DNA of 64,000 bases, taken from NCBI GenBank assembly GCA_020796225.1, contig CM036767.1:23743138-23807137 (forward strand), in the 5' to 3' direction. The first letter of the stretch is position 1, and every line of letters starts with the position of its first letter. This document shows positions 1 through 10,891 of this stretch, in pieces. Source of the DNA: Arion vulgaris. Its lineage: Eukaryota; Mollusca; Gastropoda; Stylommatophora; Arionidae. A program made the position numbers and the translations under genes. The notes beneath the pieces were generated by a model, which saw only the letters and a list, made by a program, of their open reading frames with translations, searched no databases and was not told the DNA's origin.

Positions 1-815
1 AAGACAAGATGTAGATGTAAAGATCTGATTGTAATACATCAAGACAAGATGTAGATGTAAAGATCTGATTGTAATACATCAAGACAAGATGTAGATGTCA
101 AGATCTGATTGTATACATAAAGACAAGATGTAGATGTAAAGATCTGATTGTAATACATCAAGACAAGATGTAGATGTCAAGATCTGATTGTAATACATCA
201 AGACAAGATGTAGATGTCAAGATCTGATTGTAATACATCAAGACAAGATGTAGATGTCAAGATCTGATTGTAATACATCAAGACAAGATGTAGATGTCAA
301 GATCTGATTGTAATACATCAAGACAAGATGTAGATGTCAAGATCTGATTGTAATACATCAAGACAAGATGTAGATGTCAAGATCTGATTGTAATACATCA
401 AGACAAGATGTAGATGTCAAGATCTGATTGTAATACATCAAGACAAGATGTAGATGTAATGATCTGATTGTAATACATCAAGACAAGATGTAGATGTCAA
501 GATCTGATTGTAATACATCAAGACAAGATGTAGATGTAAAGATCTGATTGTAATAACGATCAAGACAAGATCTGTTGATTGTAAAGATCTGATTGTAATA
601 CATCAAGACAAGATGTAGATGTAAAGATCTGATTGTAATACATCAAGACAAGATGTAGATGTAAAGATCTGATTGTAATACATCAAGACAAGATGTAGAT
701 GTAAAGATCTGATTGTAATACATCAAGACAAGATGTAGATGTAAAGATCTGATTGTAATACATCAAGACAAGATGTAGATGTAAAGATCTGATTGTAATA
801 CATCAAGACAAGATG
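1..815. repeat. 40-bp minisatellite, about 20 copies
   Basis: Direct tandem repeat of a 40-bp unit (unit 1 is bases 1-40) containing the cores AGACAAGATGTAGATGT and AGATCTGATTGTAATACATC. Copies differ mainly by C or A after GATGT. One irregular unit lies near 553-590. The array starts at the window edge and probably continues upstream. It ends near 815. Confidence 0.98.
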
Positions 816-887
816 ACACGAACAAGATAATAATGCTGACATTTATTTTTATAGTAATGAGAGGAAATGGAAACTGACATATTAAAA

Positions 888-1105
888 GTGTGTGTAGCTC
901 AAGCAGTAGTAAGCTCGATCACAAACCCAAGCGTACCTGGTTCATATTCCGCGGTGGGCACGTTTGGAAACAAATTCGTTTCCGTGGGATTTTTACAAAA
1001 GGTAAAAATAGACATCATCGTTCAGAAAGCAATTCAAACTACTGAACGTATAGGTGGTACCTAGAAAATCAACGAATCTGTTACTGTGGTTGATGGCTAC
1101 GTCTG
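888..1105 (+). mobile_element. tRNA-derived SINE, family S5, copy 1
   Basis: The first 70 bases look like a tRNA gene. TAGCTCAAGCAGTAG resembles the pol III A box and GGTTCATATTCC the B box, spaced as in a tRNA. The sequence from the head through CTAGAAAATCAACGA matches 40825-41060 on the same strand with many point differences, so this is a dispersed retroposon and not a lone tRNA. The 65-codon open frame at 867-1064 is an accident of the SINE. The assignment rests on the head motifs and the second copy; the family name is mine. Confidence 0.75.
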
Positions 1106-1270
1106 TTATCACATATTACAAAAATCGTTACTGACAATAAAAAATCACAGTTCTACACATTTCCCCCATTGTCTACTTCTGACAACAGTGTTTACACTAA
1201 CTTGTAAACACAATAAAGCATTATTATTCTAATGAGCTACAATGTTCTTGTACAGTGTGCACACTGTATC

Positions 1271-1507
1271 TAAAGGGTTTAAATGTTGAAGGATTGTCTT
1301 CATTATACCTGGTTATATCCTATATGGCTCTGTCCTTCTCCTCAGAAATGGCACGCCATCTGCCCCAAGAGTATTGCACAAAGCACGAACTCTGTAGCTC
1401 CGGTAACAATAATAGGGGTCTCTGGAAAAAATTCACTCGTGAACAGAACAGCGCTGTCAGGATTCGAATCAACAACCTTTCGGAACGCAAGCGTAGCCAC
1501 AAAATTT
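1271..1507 (-). mobile_element. tRNA-headed SINE, family S1, antisense copy
   Basis: Read on the minus strand it has a B-box-like GATTCGAATCC near 1463-1474, then GTTCTGTTCACGAG, the body motif GGAGCTACAGAGTTCGTGC, then ACAGAGCCATATAGG and a 3' segment AATGAAGACAATCCTTC. The same order recurs at 13374-14290, 22001-22225, 33968-34165 and 46795-47040. The A box is damaged here. Overlapping open frames on both strands are not genes. Confidence 0.8.
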
Positions 1508-1633
1508 CCCCTACACAACAAAAACTATAGAAATTCAAAATGACAAGATGTCTAGTAGAAGGATTCATAAAGTTGATATTTAATATGCAGAAATGGACAT
1601 TTATTTATGTTGATAATGACACATAATTGAATT

Positions 1634-1889
1634 ATGCTTGTCGAATTTCAGTTAGAGGCAATTTTGACTGCAGACGGAATTATTCATAAGGAAATCAACA
1701 ATCGATGCACAAAAGATAACCAAGTACCGGGACAGTTAACACCACTGTTGTCACATAAAGAGATACCGCTAACAACTAAAGCAAATCTTATAAGAACGAT
1801 TTTCTGGCTAACACTATGTTACCAGTGTCAAATATGGCCAATAACAGCTGCTAATGAGAGGAAAATCATAACGACAGAGATGCGGTGCC
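1634..1889 (+). pseudogene. LINE (LK-like) reverse transcriptase C-terminal fragment
   Basis: The frame reads AILTADGIIHKEI, then PLTTKANLIRTIFW and LCYQCQIW, ending KIITTEMRCL. This is the region after the RT palm of non-LTR retrotransposons, usually YLGSI..DG..., then TLxYxxxTW and a CEMRCLRK-like stretch. The LK element at 25506-27181 has the corresponding LCYQNQTW and CEMRCLRK. The fragment is cut at its 3' side where the 3' end of the Penelope-like element begins (about 1890), and it has no catalytic motif left. Confidence 0.75.
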
Positions 1890-3945
1890 TTAGTAGCGAA
1901 ATACGTACAAAAAAGTACTATAGTTTTACAAAATACAGAAACAGTGACGATAAACAGCAACGTTTCGACCAAAAGGCCTTTATCAAACAAACGATACAAC
2001 AGGAGTGACGAATTTCAAAGAACACTTACAAATGGATGGTTACAGAAACATTCAAAAGTATCTCATGAAAATCTGGGAATAAAAACGAATAACGAAATGA
2101 GTGCAACACAAAACTAGAAGTGGAAAGAAGAGAAAAATGAACAATCAAGTGAAAATATAACATATATACGAAGCAAACACACATATAGATAACAAGGCAT
2201 AAAATGAGAAAGTACTAAGAAGCATAGAAATGTAATGCGTTGAGTCCAAGAGGCCGCAAGGTACCATATAACGAAATAAAACGGTTCTCCAGAGCAATCG
2301 ACTACGATCATGAGAGGAACATGATCGGATGGATGTGACCTGGACATCGCAAGCTCCTGAATGGCCAGTATCATTGAAATGGGTAGCTACAGGGTCACAG
2401 AGCATTGGCGTATATCGCGCAAGTGTTGGGTGAATCGGTCACTGAGCCTCTTGCCGGTTTCCTCAATATAGGTCTTGTTGCACCGCTTGCAGGTGATGGC
2501 ATAGATAATATTCCGGACTCGCACGTGAAACTGTCTTCAATAACAAACGTGGCTTTTGGAAAAGACACAGTGCGTGTCTGTATTACATAAGCATACGTGT
2601 TGCAGCGCCGACGGCAACACTGGATGGTGCCAAAATGACTCTGGATATTAGGTTTGAGACGACTGTGAACCAAAATATCCTTAACTCTTAACCATTTTCT
2701 GGTTTTAAGGTTTTTCTATATTTTTGATGCCCTGCTCTATATTTAGCAACAATACAAGTACTTTGCATTGAAAATAGGCATGTTATATATAGCTTGAAAG
2801 CTAATTGGATAGACTATCATGATATGTGGTTTTAACATAAGTGTGATGTAATTTATGATATCCGTGACCTACTTATGAAAAGTCTAAAAATATATTATTC
2901 TACAAATGACAAATTATTTTACAGTCATAAAGAAGGAAAAAAAATAAGTATGACGAATATAATGGAATATTTTATTACAGTCTTTTAAAGTCTGCAAAAC
3001 ATATATGAATTTAAACATGTTTGGGAAATATGAAAGGCAGTAATCATGAAATTTATCATATTCAATATTTTCATATTTTAAAGAAAAAAATTCAATAAAT
3101 TTGGCCTTCAAGAGAAAATGATGCCGAATTGGTCAAGTAAGCAGCCCATAAAGAACTAACACTTATAGTATCATACATAAACATTAAATAGGTATATAAT
3201 TTATAAACCTTGCAAGTAAAAGATATTATTGAACAAATATATGATTGCGCAATGATATTTGATAAACAAAATAATCAGGAAAAAAGTTATCTGGCATCTT
3301 ACAAACAGAGACAAAGTGACACAGGCATAGAATGTTCATTTGACCCAAGCATAGATATTTCAAGAATCACTGGTGTCTTCATCAGGACAGCAATCTGAGT
3401 TATTAGAATCCATTTTATCACATATTTGGGACTTTTTGGCTGGAGCAATTTGGACGTTTCTACAAAATGGCAAGTGGGAAATGAGGTGTGCTCCAGTCAA
3501 CGAGATTAGTCATCTAAAAAACATATAATTAATTTTTTTATAATTTTTATTAGATTATCATATGTTCTGTATTAGATAACATAAATTTTACCAACTTAAA
3601 TGCAAAATGGATACAAAATTATGGCCACTTAAAAAGGCATGTTGCATCGATCATAAATGATCGAAATTCCCTTATCCCAATGGTTAAGGGTTAAGACTTC
3701 TGTCCCGTCTGTACGCCACCAAAGGATAGTGTTGAAAGACTGAACGTGTCTCAGGATCAGACTGAAGAATGGAGAGATGACGGAATAAGACTTTCTTCAC
3801 AAGGGAACTATGAGGGGGGAAAGTTAAGATAAGATTCACCCTGTCAGAATTGGAAGTTCTATGCTGGTTAGAGAGAGCCTCCTGGCGAGAGATTTGCTGA
3901 ACGCGATGCATAGCAGATGCAAGCACATTCTCCGGGTATAGGCGC
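1890..3945 (-). mobile_element. Penelope-like element, truncated copy 1 (split by a piggyBac-like insert)
   Basis: Minus-strand coding runs from 3945 to 3695 (RKRLYPENVLASAMHR, then LILTFPPHSSLVKKVLFRHL and YPLVAYRRDRSL) and resumes from 2680 to about 2250. The GIY-YIG endonuclease region there is frameshifted. It includes a CRRRCNT cysteine cluster, and HFNDTGHSGACDVQ follows. The 3' untranslated part reaches about 1890. It is nearly collinear with copy 2 (45280-46490, plus strand). The element would make a reverse transcriptase fused to a GIY-YIG nuclease; only the C-terminal third remains, with stops and frameshifts. Removing 2685-3690 and one TTAA restores continuity. Its 5' end abuts the hAT relic at a perfect inverted repeat. 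Confidence 0.8.
2685..3690 (-). mobile_element. piggyBac-like non-autonomous element, copy A
   Basis: A 1006-bp insert flanked by TTAA at 2681-2684 and 3691-3694, with inverted ends CTCTTAACCATT and (reverse complement) CCCTTAACCATT. TTAA duplication is the hallmark of the piggyBac superfamily. Copies B (30882-31882) and C (58706-59891) share the interior. The 62-codon frame at 3210-3398 has a homologue in copy C (60 shared columns, mostly identical) but no transposase domain is recognisable, so this is probably an internally deleted derivative. The second Penelope copy supplies the empty site, where only one TTAA is present (45700-45703). Confidence 0.85.
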
Positions 3946-3963
3946 TTGCTATACCCGGAGAAT
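3927..3963. repeat. 15-bp perfect inverted repeat at the Penelope/hAT junction
   Basis: Arms 3927-3941 (ATTCTCCGGGTATAG) and 3949-3963 are exact reverse complements with a 7-base loop. The right side of the hairpin belongs to the hAT flank and the left to the 5' edge of the truncated Penelope-like element. Confidence 0.9.
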
Positions 3964-5110
3964 TTTGTTGGAAATATATCTCTGGCATAATTCAATAAAG
4001 GTAATGAAACAAAATATCTTTGCTTTTGTATCAACAAGAGTTGTATTTGTTCCTTGAAGTTGGTCATTTAATATATTTCGTTTTTAAAAGATATCGGCTA
4101 GATAACTCACAAATACTTTACCATTGACCATTAACAGATACTTCAATTCAGGTTTGTCGCTTAAAAAATTACTTAGAGTATCAAATAGTTCCATAAATCT
4201 TTTCAAACAGTTCTCTTTCGATGGCCATCTTACCTCAGTGTGAAGTAAAAGTTTCACATGGTCTGCATTTTGTTCTTCACAAAATAGCATGAAGAGACGC
4301 TCACATTTGACATTAGCTTTAATAGCATTGGTACACTTTATTACTGAATTTAGTACTTCGTTTAGGAGAAGCAAAATATTTTTATCTACCAAATTTTCCC
4401 TGTGAATAACACAATGCACAAGAAGTATTTCTGGATTCTCATCTTTCATCAATTTTAAGAAGCCATTTTCTTGCCTATAACATTAGGAGCACCATCTGTG
4501 GTACAAGATGTTACATTTTTAATTGTATATTTTTACATCTATGTAATTGTTTAGCTTATTATATACATCTTTGGAGGTAGTGGTGCTTTCTAATGTCTTA
4601 CAGAACAACATTTTTTCAGCACAATCTCCTTTATCAATATATCTTACGTAAGTTATCAATACACCCTCACTGTCTCTCAAAGTTGATTCATCCATGGGTA
4701 CTGAAATTTTCTTGTTTTCAGCTTTTTTAACAAGTTGTATTTCAATATCTTCACTCATTTCGTCTGTTCTTTAGCTAACAGTATTGTTACTGAGTGGCAT
4801 AGCTTTCACGTCTTTGTCATCTTTTTCCAGAACCGTTTTAAGAAATACCGATATTGATTGTTTGATTAAATTCTCTCATATAGTATGATTTTCACCACAT
4901 TTATTTAGCAATGAGTAAGGAAATTTGATAACTAGCCTCAAGATTACAATTGACAGTTGCAGTACGAGCTGTAAATAGAGAATTTAATAAAGTTTGAAAG
5001 TAATCAAATCTGAATTAATATGAGCACTATGTTTCACCTTCAAATGCGCCTCAAGAAGAGCTCGTTTCATTGATTCGGTGGTAATGCATTGTTGGCATAA
5101 AAGACATTAA
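3964..5110 (-). pseudogene. hAT-family transposase relic (SCAND3/ZBED-like)
   Basis: On the minus strand, scattered frames match the hAT transposases that also gave rise to vertebrate ZBED/SCAND3-type genes. In order: a BED-finger-like stretch CQQCITTESMKRALLEAH with KHSAH (about 5090-5010); MSEDIEIQLVKKAENKK and LRDSEGVLITYVRYIDKG (4758-4660); then LLVHCVIHRENLV and LHTEVRWPSKENCLKRFMEL (4430-4190), ending FVSYLADIF. The CxxHRxNL and RWLSKG-like blocks are characteristic. Stops and frameshifts separate them, so the gene is dead. The C-terminal dimerisation domain is missing beyond the Penelope-like insertion. Class is confident, exact subfamily less so. Confidence 0.8.
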
Positions 5111-6300
5111 TGTGGAATACATTAATAAAATAATATTTCACATCAGATGATATACGTTTGAGAAAATTCGATTATTGTAGAATGACTATTTTGAAAAAAA
5201 CAACAAATCAATTACAATTTTTATACTACCGGTTTTGTGGTAAACTCTGCTTTTCTGAAAAAGTATGCGTTGTTCTCTTCTAATTAGCTCTGATTAAAAT
5301 TCTAACTTATAATAGTTATGTCTTCTACGTGAAGCTCTTCGGTTCTCTTCTGCTTTTCTTGTATAAACTTGCCTAACAGTGTTGTACTTTAGCTGTTCTG
5401 TGCCTAGTTCTCTATTTTTATTCTAGCTACCTCAAATCTGTTGTGTATTTGGCTCTCTATCTGCTCTATTATTCCCTCTTCTCAAAGTCCACCGTCTATA
5501 AATATGGGTGAATATTCTATTGCTTTACTAATCCAAAACTTTGTTCTTAAGACTGCGATTTCTCACATCTGTTTATCTCTTGGAAAAGACTCATTTTACT
5601 TTGACTAACGATATTCTTCTGTCATTGTCTAAAAATGTATGTCCCAACCACGCCTTCTCAATCTGTTGCTAAACATGGAAAACAAGATCTCATGACATTC
5701 TATTGCAGCACATATATAAATGCTCTTCGTTGACTATACAACTACAAAATGATACTCTAAAGACGCCTGTATAATACAGCTGCACAGTTATTATCTATTA
5801 CTCTGGTAATCAGACTGATAGCCCATAACTTGTATTTGAGTCAAACTACCTTGATGCTTCTTGGTTTCTTTTCCCATCGTACCTAACATTCCAAGCCAAA
5901 TCAAACTTCGGACCTGCTTTCTGTGCGGAAATATGATATGCGTGGCTCTGTCCAATACTATTACATACTCAAGATTGCACTGTATAAACTCTCTTGGTCT
6001 TCGTGACAAGGTTGTCAAATATCGGACACATTAAAAAAATATGACTCAATTTTAACACAATACACATGCTTTCCCGCTTTCAAAGCTTTGTTAAAAGGAG
6101 GTAGAAATTTACCTAGATATAAGTACTTTCCGTTTATTGAAGATTTTTTAAACTTCATTCAGTAAAGGGATTGTGGAGTAACATTCGTTTTTGACAACAG
6201 ACATTCAAAAGTCAATATATCAGTTTTGCAACATCATAAACATTAGTTAAACTCTGAACCAGTCCATTGTCCCCTAAACGATGAAAATGCCCCCTGTGGG
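5111..6300. other. Unassigned AT-rich stretch
   Basis: No convincing gene, array or element boundary. Minus-strand fragments around 5290-5500 (for example EGIIEQIESQIHNRFEVAR) vaguely resemble the linker before a LINE reverse transcriptase, but they are too broken to call. The 75-codon minus frame at 5791-6018 has no recognisable domain. Confidence 0.5.
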
Positions 6301-6308
6301 GCGTAGCC

Positions 6309-6630
6309 TACGTTGGGAAACAGGGGATTAAATGGTTTGGACACCTGAAAAGAATGCACTGGTATCGTCTACCACAGAGAACCACACTGAAAAAGTATAA
6401 TGAGTACAGAGCAAGAGGAAGACTACGGAAAAGATGGAGTGATTGCATTAAGAACAGCCTTAAGAAAATGAATAACAGCTTACAAAGTGCACTAGAACAA
6501 GCACATACAAGATCAATACGTGGAAGAGAAGAAAGGGTAGAAGAATTTAAGTATGTTTCAAACAAGAAATTATCAATTATGACTGGCCTCAAGAAGGGAC
6601 AAATCACTACATTACTTTTCCAATGAGACA
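6309..6630 (+). pseudogene. LINE C-terminal fragment (LK-like)
   Basis: The plus frame reads GIKWFGHLKRM, then YNEYRARGRLRKRWSDCIKN. The pattern IKWFGHLxRM followed by RARGRPRKRWxDxI is the usual C-terminus of many RTE/CR1-type non-LTR retrotransposon polyproteins. LK at 25506-27181 has the corresponding KWFGHLIRM and ARGRPRK. The open frame continues past the conserved part to 6626 without known motifs. No target duplication was found. Confidence 0.7.
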
Positions 6631-7092
6631 CAATAGAGAACAATGAACCTTGTCATCTCGGAAGCCCTTCACAAACAATCTTGATATTTTAGTGTGCGTA
6701 GAGTTGTTCTGACTGTGAGGATCAGCAAAAAACAAACTCACAACCAAGACACGGATATTGATGTTTGCCCTCCTCGTGATCCTGTCCTTGACACTAGTTA
6801 AGGCCTGCAACCCGTCGCAGCAATTTTGCTTGTAAAGTCTGTTTGAACAGCAAATGATACAGACAAACATGCGAGGGATTTCTTGTGGGTGTGCGAATTC
6901 TCAAAACTGACAGTTTTTCCCAATACAGAACTGGACATTTTTCGCCGTTATTTGAATTTATAGTGAATTGTTCCTCTTTGATCAAGTGATTTAAAAAAAA
7001 TATATTTCTAGAGAAGTTCAAAAGTATTTCTAAAGCATGTCAATGTCTCCAAGTATGAATTATCTGGCCATGTTTCTTAGTGTCAATGTATC
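6631..7092. other. No recognised feature, ending in a degenerate repeat unit
   Basis: No supported coding, RNA or transposon signal. The last part (about 7040-7104) is one unit of a degenerate tandem repeat of about 50 bp that resumes at 7925 after the LINE insertion. Confidence 0.5.
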
Positions 7093-7104
7093 CAAGTTGA
7101 AATA

Positions 7105-7924
7105 ATAATAATATAATAATAATAATTCCTCTCGTACCGTTATACGTTACATAGGGCCTGTGAGTAATTTCTCCATACCGCTCTATCCTGGGTAACTCGC
7201 TCAATCTCATCCATAGAACTGAGACTGATATTTCTTGCCTCTCTCAGCCCACTTCAATGCCTGCTTTGATATTCGTTGATCATTCTCCTCAAGGTGTGTC
7301 CAACATATCTCCATCTTCTCTTTCTTATAACAGTTGTCACTAGTGGTTGACCAGACATGTCTCTGATTTCATCACTTCTCCTGAATTCGTTCCATTTTAT
7401 ATTCATTATTTTTCGCAGACATCTATTTTCAAATGCATTCAACTTGCTTTCTATATCTTTAGTCATTTTCAACTCTCGCTGGCATATGTTAGGATTGATG
7501 CAACATTTGAATTAAAAATTCGTAATTTAGTTTTAATACTATATTACTTGCAGTTCCATATTTTATTTAGACTTTTAAAAGCTGATGTTGCTTTGCAATT
7601 CGTATCATAATTTCTTTTTTTAACATTTCCGGTGCAATCAAAATTGCTACCTAAATAGGTGAACTGCTCTGTTATTTTATCATTTTAGATTCCAGTGTGA
7701 TATCTGCATTGCTTGCCATATGTGTCTTCATTATATTTGTTTTTCATAGCTTATCTGCAGTCCAACTTTTGATGCTATAAATGACAAGTTGTGTTTTTCT
7801 TTGCAGATCTTGGTTGTTTTACTTAACAAGGCAATATCATCTGCAAAATCCAAATCTTCTAGTTAACTATTTTCTATCCAGTCGATGCCAGTTTCGCCCC
7901 TGCAACATTTTCGCATCACCCAGT
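7105..7924 (-). mobile_element. 5'-truncated LINE, family LC, copy 1
   Basis: Minus-strand relic of the end of a non-LTR reverse transcriptase. The palm motif FADD is readable near 7840 (LDFADDIALLSKT). Further on come SKLNAFENRCLRKIM, KWNEFRRSDEIRDMSGQPL and RKRRWRYVGHTLRR (7480-7290), and the 3' end is an (AAT)n run at 7105-7130. A 12-bp target duplication CAAGTTGAAATA sits at 7093-7104 and 7925-7936. Several stops break the frame. Family mates are 24631-25296 and 33705-33965. Confidence 0.85.
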
Positions 7925-8085
7925 CAAGTTGAAATAGATATGAATTATTTGCTCATGTTTCTTGATTTCAATGTCTCTTAAGTTGAAATAAATATGAATG
8001 ATCTGGTTATGTTTCTGTTGTAGGTGTCCCCAAATATAACTAAATATGAAACGATTTGCTTGTGTTTCTTCGACATGGTAATAAC
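7925..8085. repeat. Degenerate tandem repeat of about 50 bp
   Basis: Three diverged units of AAGTTGAAATAxATATGAAT followed by a GTTTCTT-containing stretch. A further unit lies on the other side of the LINE at 7040-7104, so the LINE landed inside a pre-existing array. Confidence 0.65.
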
Positions 8086-8175
8086 TCCTACAGACAGGAA
8101 TCAGTACCAACTGCAGTTTTTCTGTCACTTTTTAAAAAAATGGACAGCAACAGATTACTTCAGTGAATAAGTCAA

Positions 8176-8463
8176 TACTTGTCAGTCTTCTTCTGCTTCT
8201 TTTTTCGCGAACGCTCCATATCGACCATTGTTAAACCAAACAACTCTTTGTGATTTGTATGTGATATGAGCCTAAGAGCAATTGTACGTTGTACCAGTTA
8301 TGCGCCTACAAGTAGGCCAGAGCATCCGATTTCTGCAACGCTTTTTATTTACTAGGGTAGCTTACCTAGGCCCCTACCCCTGTCGCCTTTTACGACAAGC
8401 CTTGTAGTTTACAGTGTTACTATTCTTTCTTTGCTCCCCTTTGGGCCCAGGCAATACACGTGT
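8176..8463 (-). mobile_element. GAA-tailed retroposon, family S3, antisense
   Basis: Read on the minus strand it contains GAATAGTAACACTG, the conserved block AAGGCTTGTCGTAAAAGGCG, CTAGTAAATAAAAAGCG, CTGGCCTACTTGTAGGCGC and ATTGCTCTTAGGCTC, and it ends in a GA-rich tail at 8176-8205. Seven copies or fragments occur in this window. The length of about 290 bp and the simple tail fit a SINE, but I see no clear tRNA, 7SL or 5S head. Confidence 0.85.
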
Positions 8464-8478
8464 CAGAGATATGTGCCT

Positions 8479-9593
8479 GATGCTCGTCCATCATGGGTGA
8501 TGATGACCACTAAATTTTCATCCAAGGGAATGTAGTTGAGCTATGTTTGTCTCTGTGTGCGTAGATGACTAGTGAGCCCGATACGAGCTTGAAATGTTCG
8601 TGTACAGTGTGGGCAAGGTATACTTGCACTTGTGGGAAGTTTTACTGCCTTTCTGTTTTGACGTCTTTGCTCCATCCGTGCTGCTCTATCTGCCTCGCAG
8701 GTCGAGGGAACCGGTGAAGAAGTGTGCGCCAGGCTGATCTGTCTTGAGCAGCATTCTCCCAGTTGTTGACATCTATGCCAAAAGATTTCATCGAGTTCTT
8801 GAGTGTGTCTTTGAATCGCTTTTTCTGGCCCCTGTGAGCGTTTACCACTTTGCAGCTCACCATAAAGAGTCGTTTGGGTATTCTGCAATCTGGCATTCGA
8901 GCCACATGTCCTGCCCATCTTGTCTGGGACTGCATCAAGATTGTGTAGATGCTGGGAAGAGCAGCTCTTTTAGGACCTCTGTATCTGGGATCATATTCTG
9001 CCATTTGATGTTCATTATTTTCCTAAGGCAGACTGTGTGAAAGTGGTTTAGCTTCCTTGCGTGTCTCTGATTGCACGTCCAAGTTTCGCAGGATGGATGA
9101 AATAGTGACTTGCGCGATGATTTGGTTTAAAGTGAGAAAGAGTTGCGCAGTTCGTCGATCTCACTCCCCAATTCCTTCTGTGTCCAGTGGCAGGACAAAG
9201 TCGAGACGGCTGGAGAAGAATCTGGGTGCAGCGGATGACCAGGGCGTTCTACGTGCCTGGCCGTACTCAATACGCACCGCAGCGCGTTGCTGGCAGACGC
9301 CTTCTTGTCCGTTGAACCAGAGTATAGTTTCTTCCGCACATTCTGCCGAGTTCAGTCTTCGCATGCAGGGTAGGCATACCCGGATTCACCGATTGGTTTA
9401 GTACCGGATCAGTTACCCGGCTTGGCCGGCCTGTCACAGCTGTTGCCCGGGGTGGCCGCTGTCGCATGCTAACAACTACTAGAGCCACAGGGCGTGAGCT
9501 GGAAGTGAGTTTGGACCAATGGGGATGGGCCTGAAAGGGCGTGACAGCCATCCTTACCAGAGGTACTACCAATCCCTGACTCCCCAAACCCCA
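8479..9593 (-). mobile_element. LINE, family LD (LJ-related), internally deleted
   Basis: Flanked by a 15-bp duplication at 8464-8478 and 9594-9608 (CAGAGATATGTGCCT and CAGAGATATGTACCT). From the 5' side (9593) comes a GC-rich stretch with no motif, then from about 9110 the C-terminus of a non-LTR polyprotein: CETWT with RHARKLNHFHT, CLRKIMNIKWQ, then RWAGHVARMPDCRIPKRL, then WENAAQDRSAWRTLLH, and a terminal C2H2-like finger CPHCTRTFQARIGLTSHLRT (8630-8550). Because 5'-like and 3' sequence are joined without the RT palm, this is either an internally deleted element or two fragments. Frameshifts are present. Confidence 0.8.
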
Positions 9594-9616
9594 CAGAGAT
9601 ATGTACCTCATATGAA

Positions 9617-9762
9617 ACTGGCACAATGCAATCGCTCTTAGGCTCAGATCACATACAAATCATACAGGGTGATCTGAACCTAAGAGCGATTGTACATTTA
9701 GCCACCTACAAGTAGGTCAGCACATCCGATTTCTACGATGATTTTTATTTACTAGGGTAAGA
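9617..9762. mobile_element. Two S3 fragments in inverted orientation
   Basis: Plus-strand S3 sequence (CAATCGCTCTTAGGCTCAG at 9629 onward) is followed at once by the same segment on the minus strand through the CTACAAGTAGGTC and TTTATTTACTAGGGTA blocks. The two arms 9629-9652 and 9669-9692 pair at 23 of 24 positions. Confidence 0.8.
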
Positions 9763-9880
9763 ACCTTTGGCAGTTGAAAATCCATAAGAATAGACTGCAA
9801 AGTCGATGCCGGGGCAAAATTAAATAGAAAAACAGGTTAGAAAAAATGTTGTCAACACCCTTCACAATTACTGTTATATT

Positions 9881-10216
9881 ACTGTCTAGCAGTGTAGTGT
9901 TTAGTTATGTAGTAGTATTACTGTCTAACAGTGTAGTATTTAGTTATGTAGTAGTATTCTGTCAACAGTGTAGTATTTAGTTATGTAGTAGTATTACTGT
10001 CTAGCAGTGTAGTATTTAGTTATGTAGTAGTATTACTGTCTAGCAGTGTAGTGTTTAGTTATGTAGTAGTATTACTGTCTAACAGTGTAGTATTTAGTTA
10101 TGTAGTAGTATTACTGTCTAGCCGTGTAGTATTTAGTTATGTAGTAGTATTACTGTCTAACAGTGTAGTATTTAGTTATGTAGTAGTATTACTGTCTAAC
10201 AGTGTAGTATTTAGTG
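9881..10216. repeat. 39-bp minisatellite, about 8.6 copies
   Basis: The unit starts ACTGTCTAACAGTGTAGTAT and continues TTAGTTATGTAGTAGTATT. Variants are C or A in TCTAGC/TCTAAC and GTGTTTAG or GTATTTAG. Confidence 0.97.
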
Positions 10217-10890
10217 ATATAATCTTGTAGTCACCAACAAGTCACATGCCTTGTAAAAAAATGCAGACTTTCTTGCACTGTTCTCAATTTCCTGTTCGGT
10301 GTGCTTGAGCCAGATTAGACTCCAGCGAAAGTATGTATATCGATAACACACGAAACCCTGCACATACGTCAAGATAGAGTTACAAGAAGTAGGAACATAA
10401 GAATCGGCTGAGGCTGGAACACTACTTTTCTAATGTAATATGTCACTTAAGGTGCTAAATATCCCATACAATCAGAATATAATTATTTTTAGTATTGAAA
10501 TACACACTACTTTACACATTAAGTAAAGAAAGATTCGAATTAATGATTAATCTACAGACATATGAATCGGAATCTCTTTCCAGGGTGAATGCGATTTGAC
10601 TGAAACCGGTAACTTCTGGGCATGAACACTTTGCTAGTGATACTATAACAGTAATGATGTTAAGAACATGAGAACTAAATGGGACATGTCGTGGATGGCC
10701 CAGGCGGAGAGAACAATTGGCCAGGTGATCACGGTTGCGACCCTACCAAAAGGGGAAGAATAGATCCCAACAGATGGTAGAAGGACCAACTATCGCAACG
10801 TTATCATTACTCTGGGAAGAAAATGTAGAGATTGGGGCAACAAGAAGGTTGATCACGCAATTAAGCAGTTGATGAAGATAATGCAAGGGA
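10217..10890. other. Mostly unassigned; weak LINE-like end
   Basis: Nothing supported up to about 10640. From 10680 a broken plus-strand stretch reads like the arginine-rich end of a LINE protein (GWPRRRRT), but it is too short and shifted for a call. Confidence 0.45.
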
Positions 10891-10891
10891 T

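Noticed and set aside
1..815. CRISPR-like appearance of regular repeats
   Set aside because: Units are contiguous with no unique spacers; the genome is clearly animal. The same holds for all other arrays.
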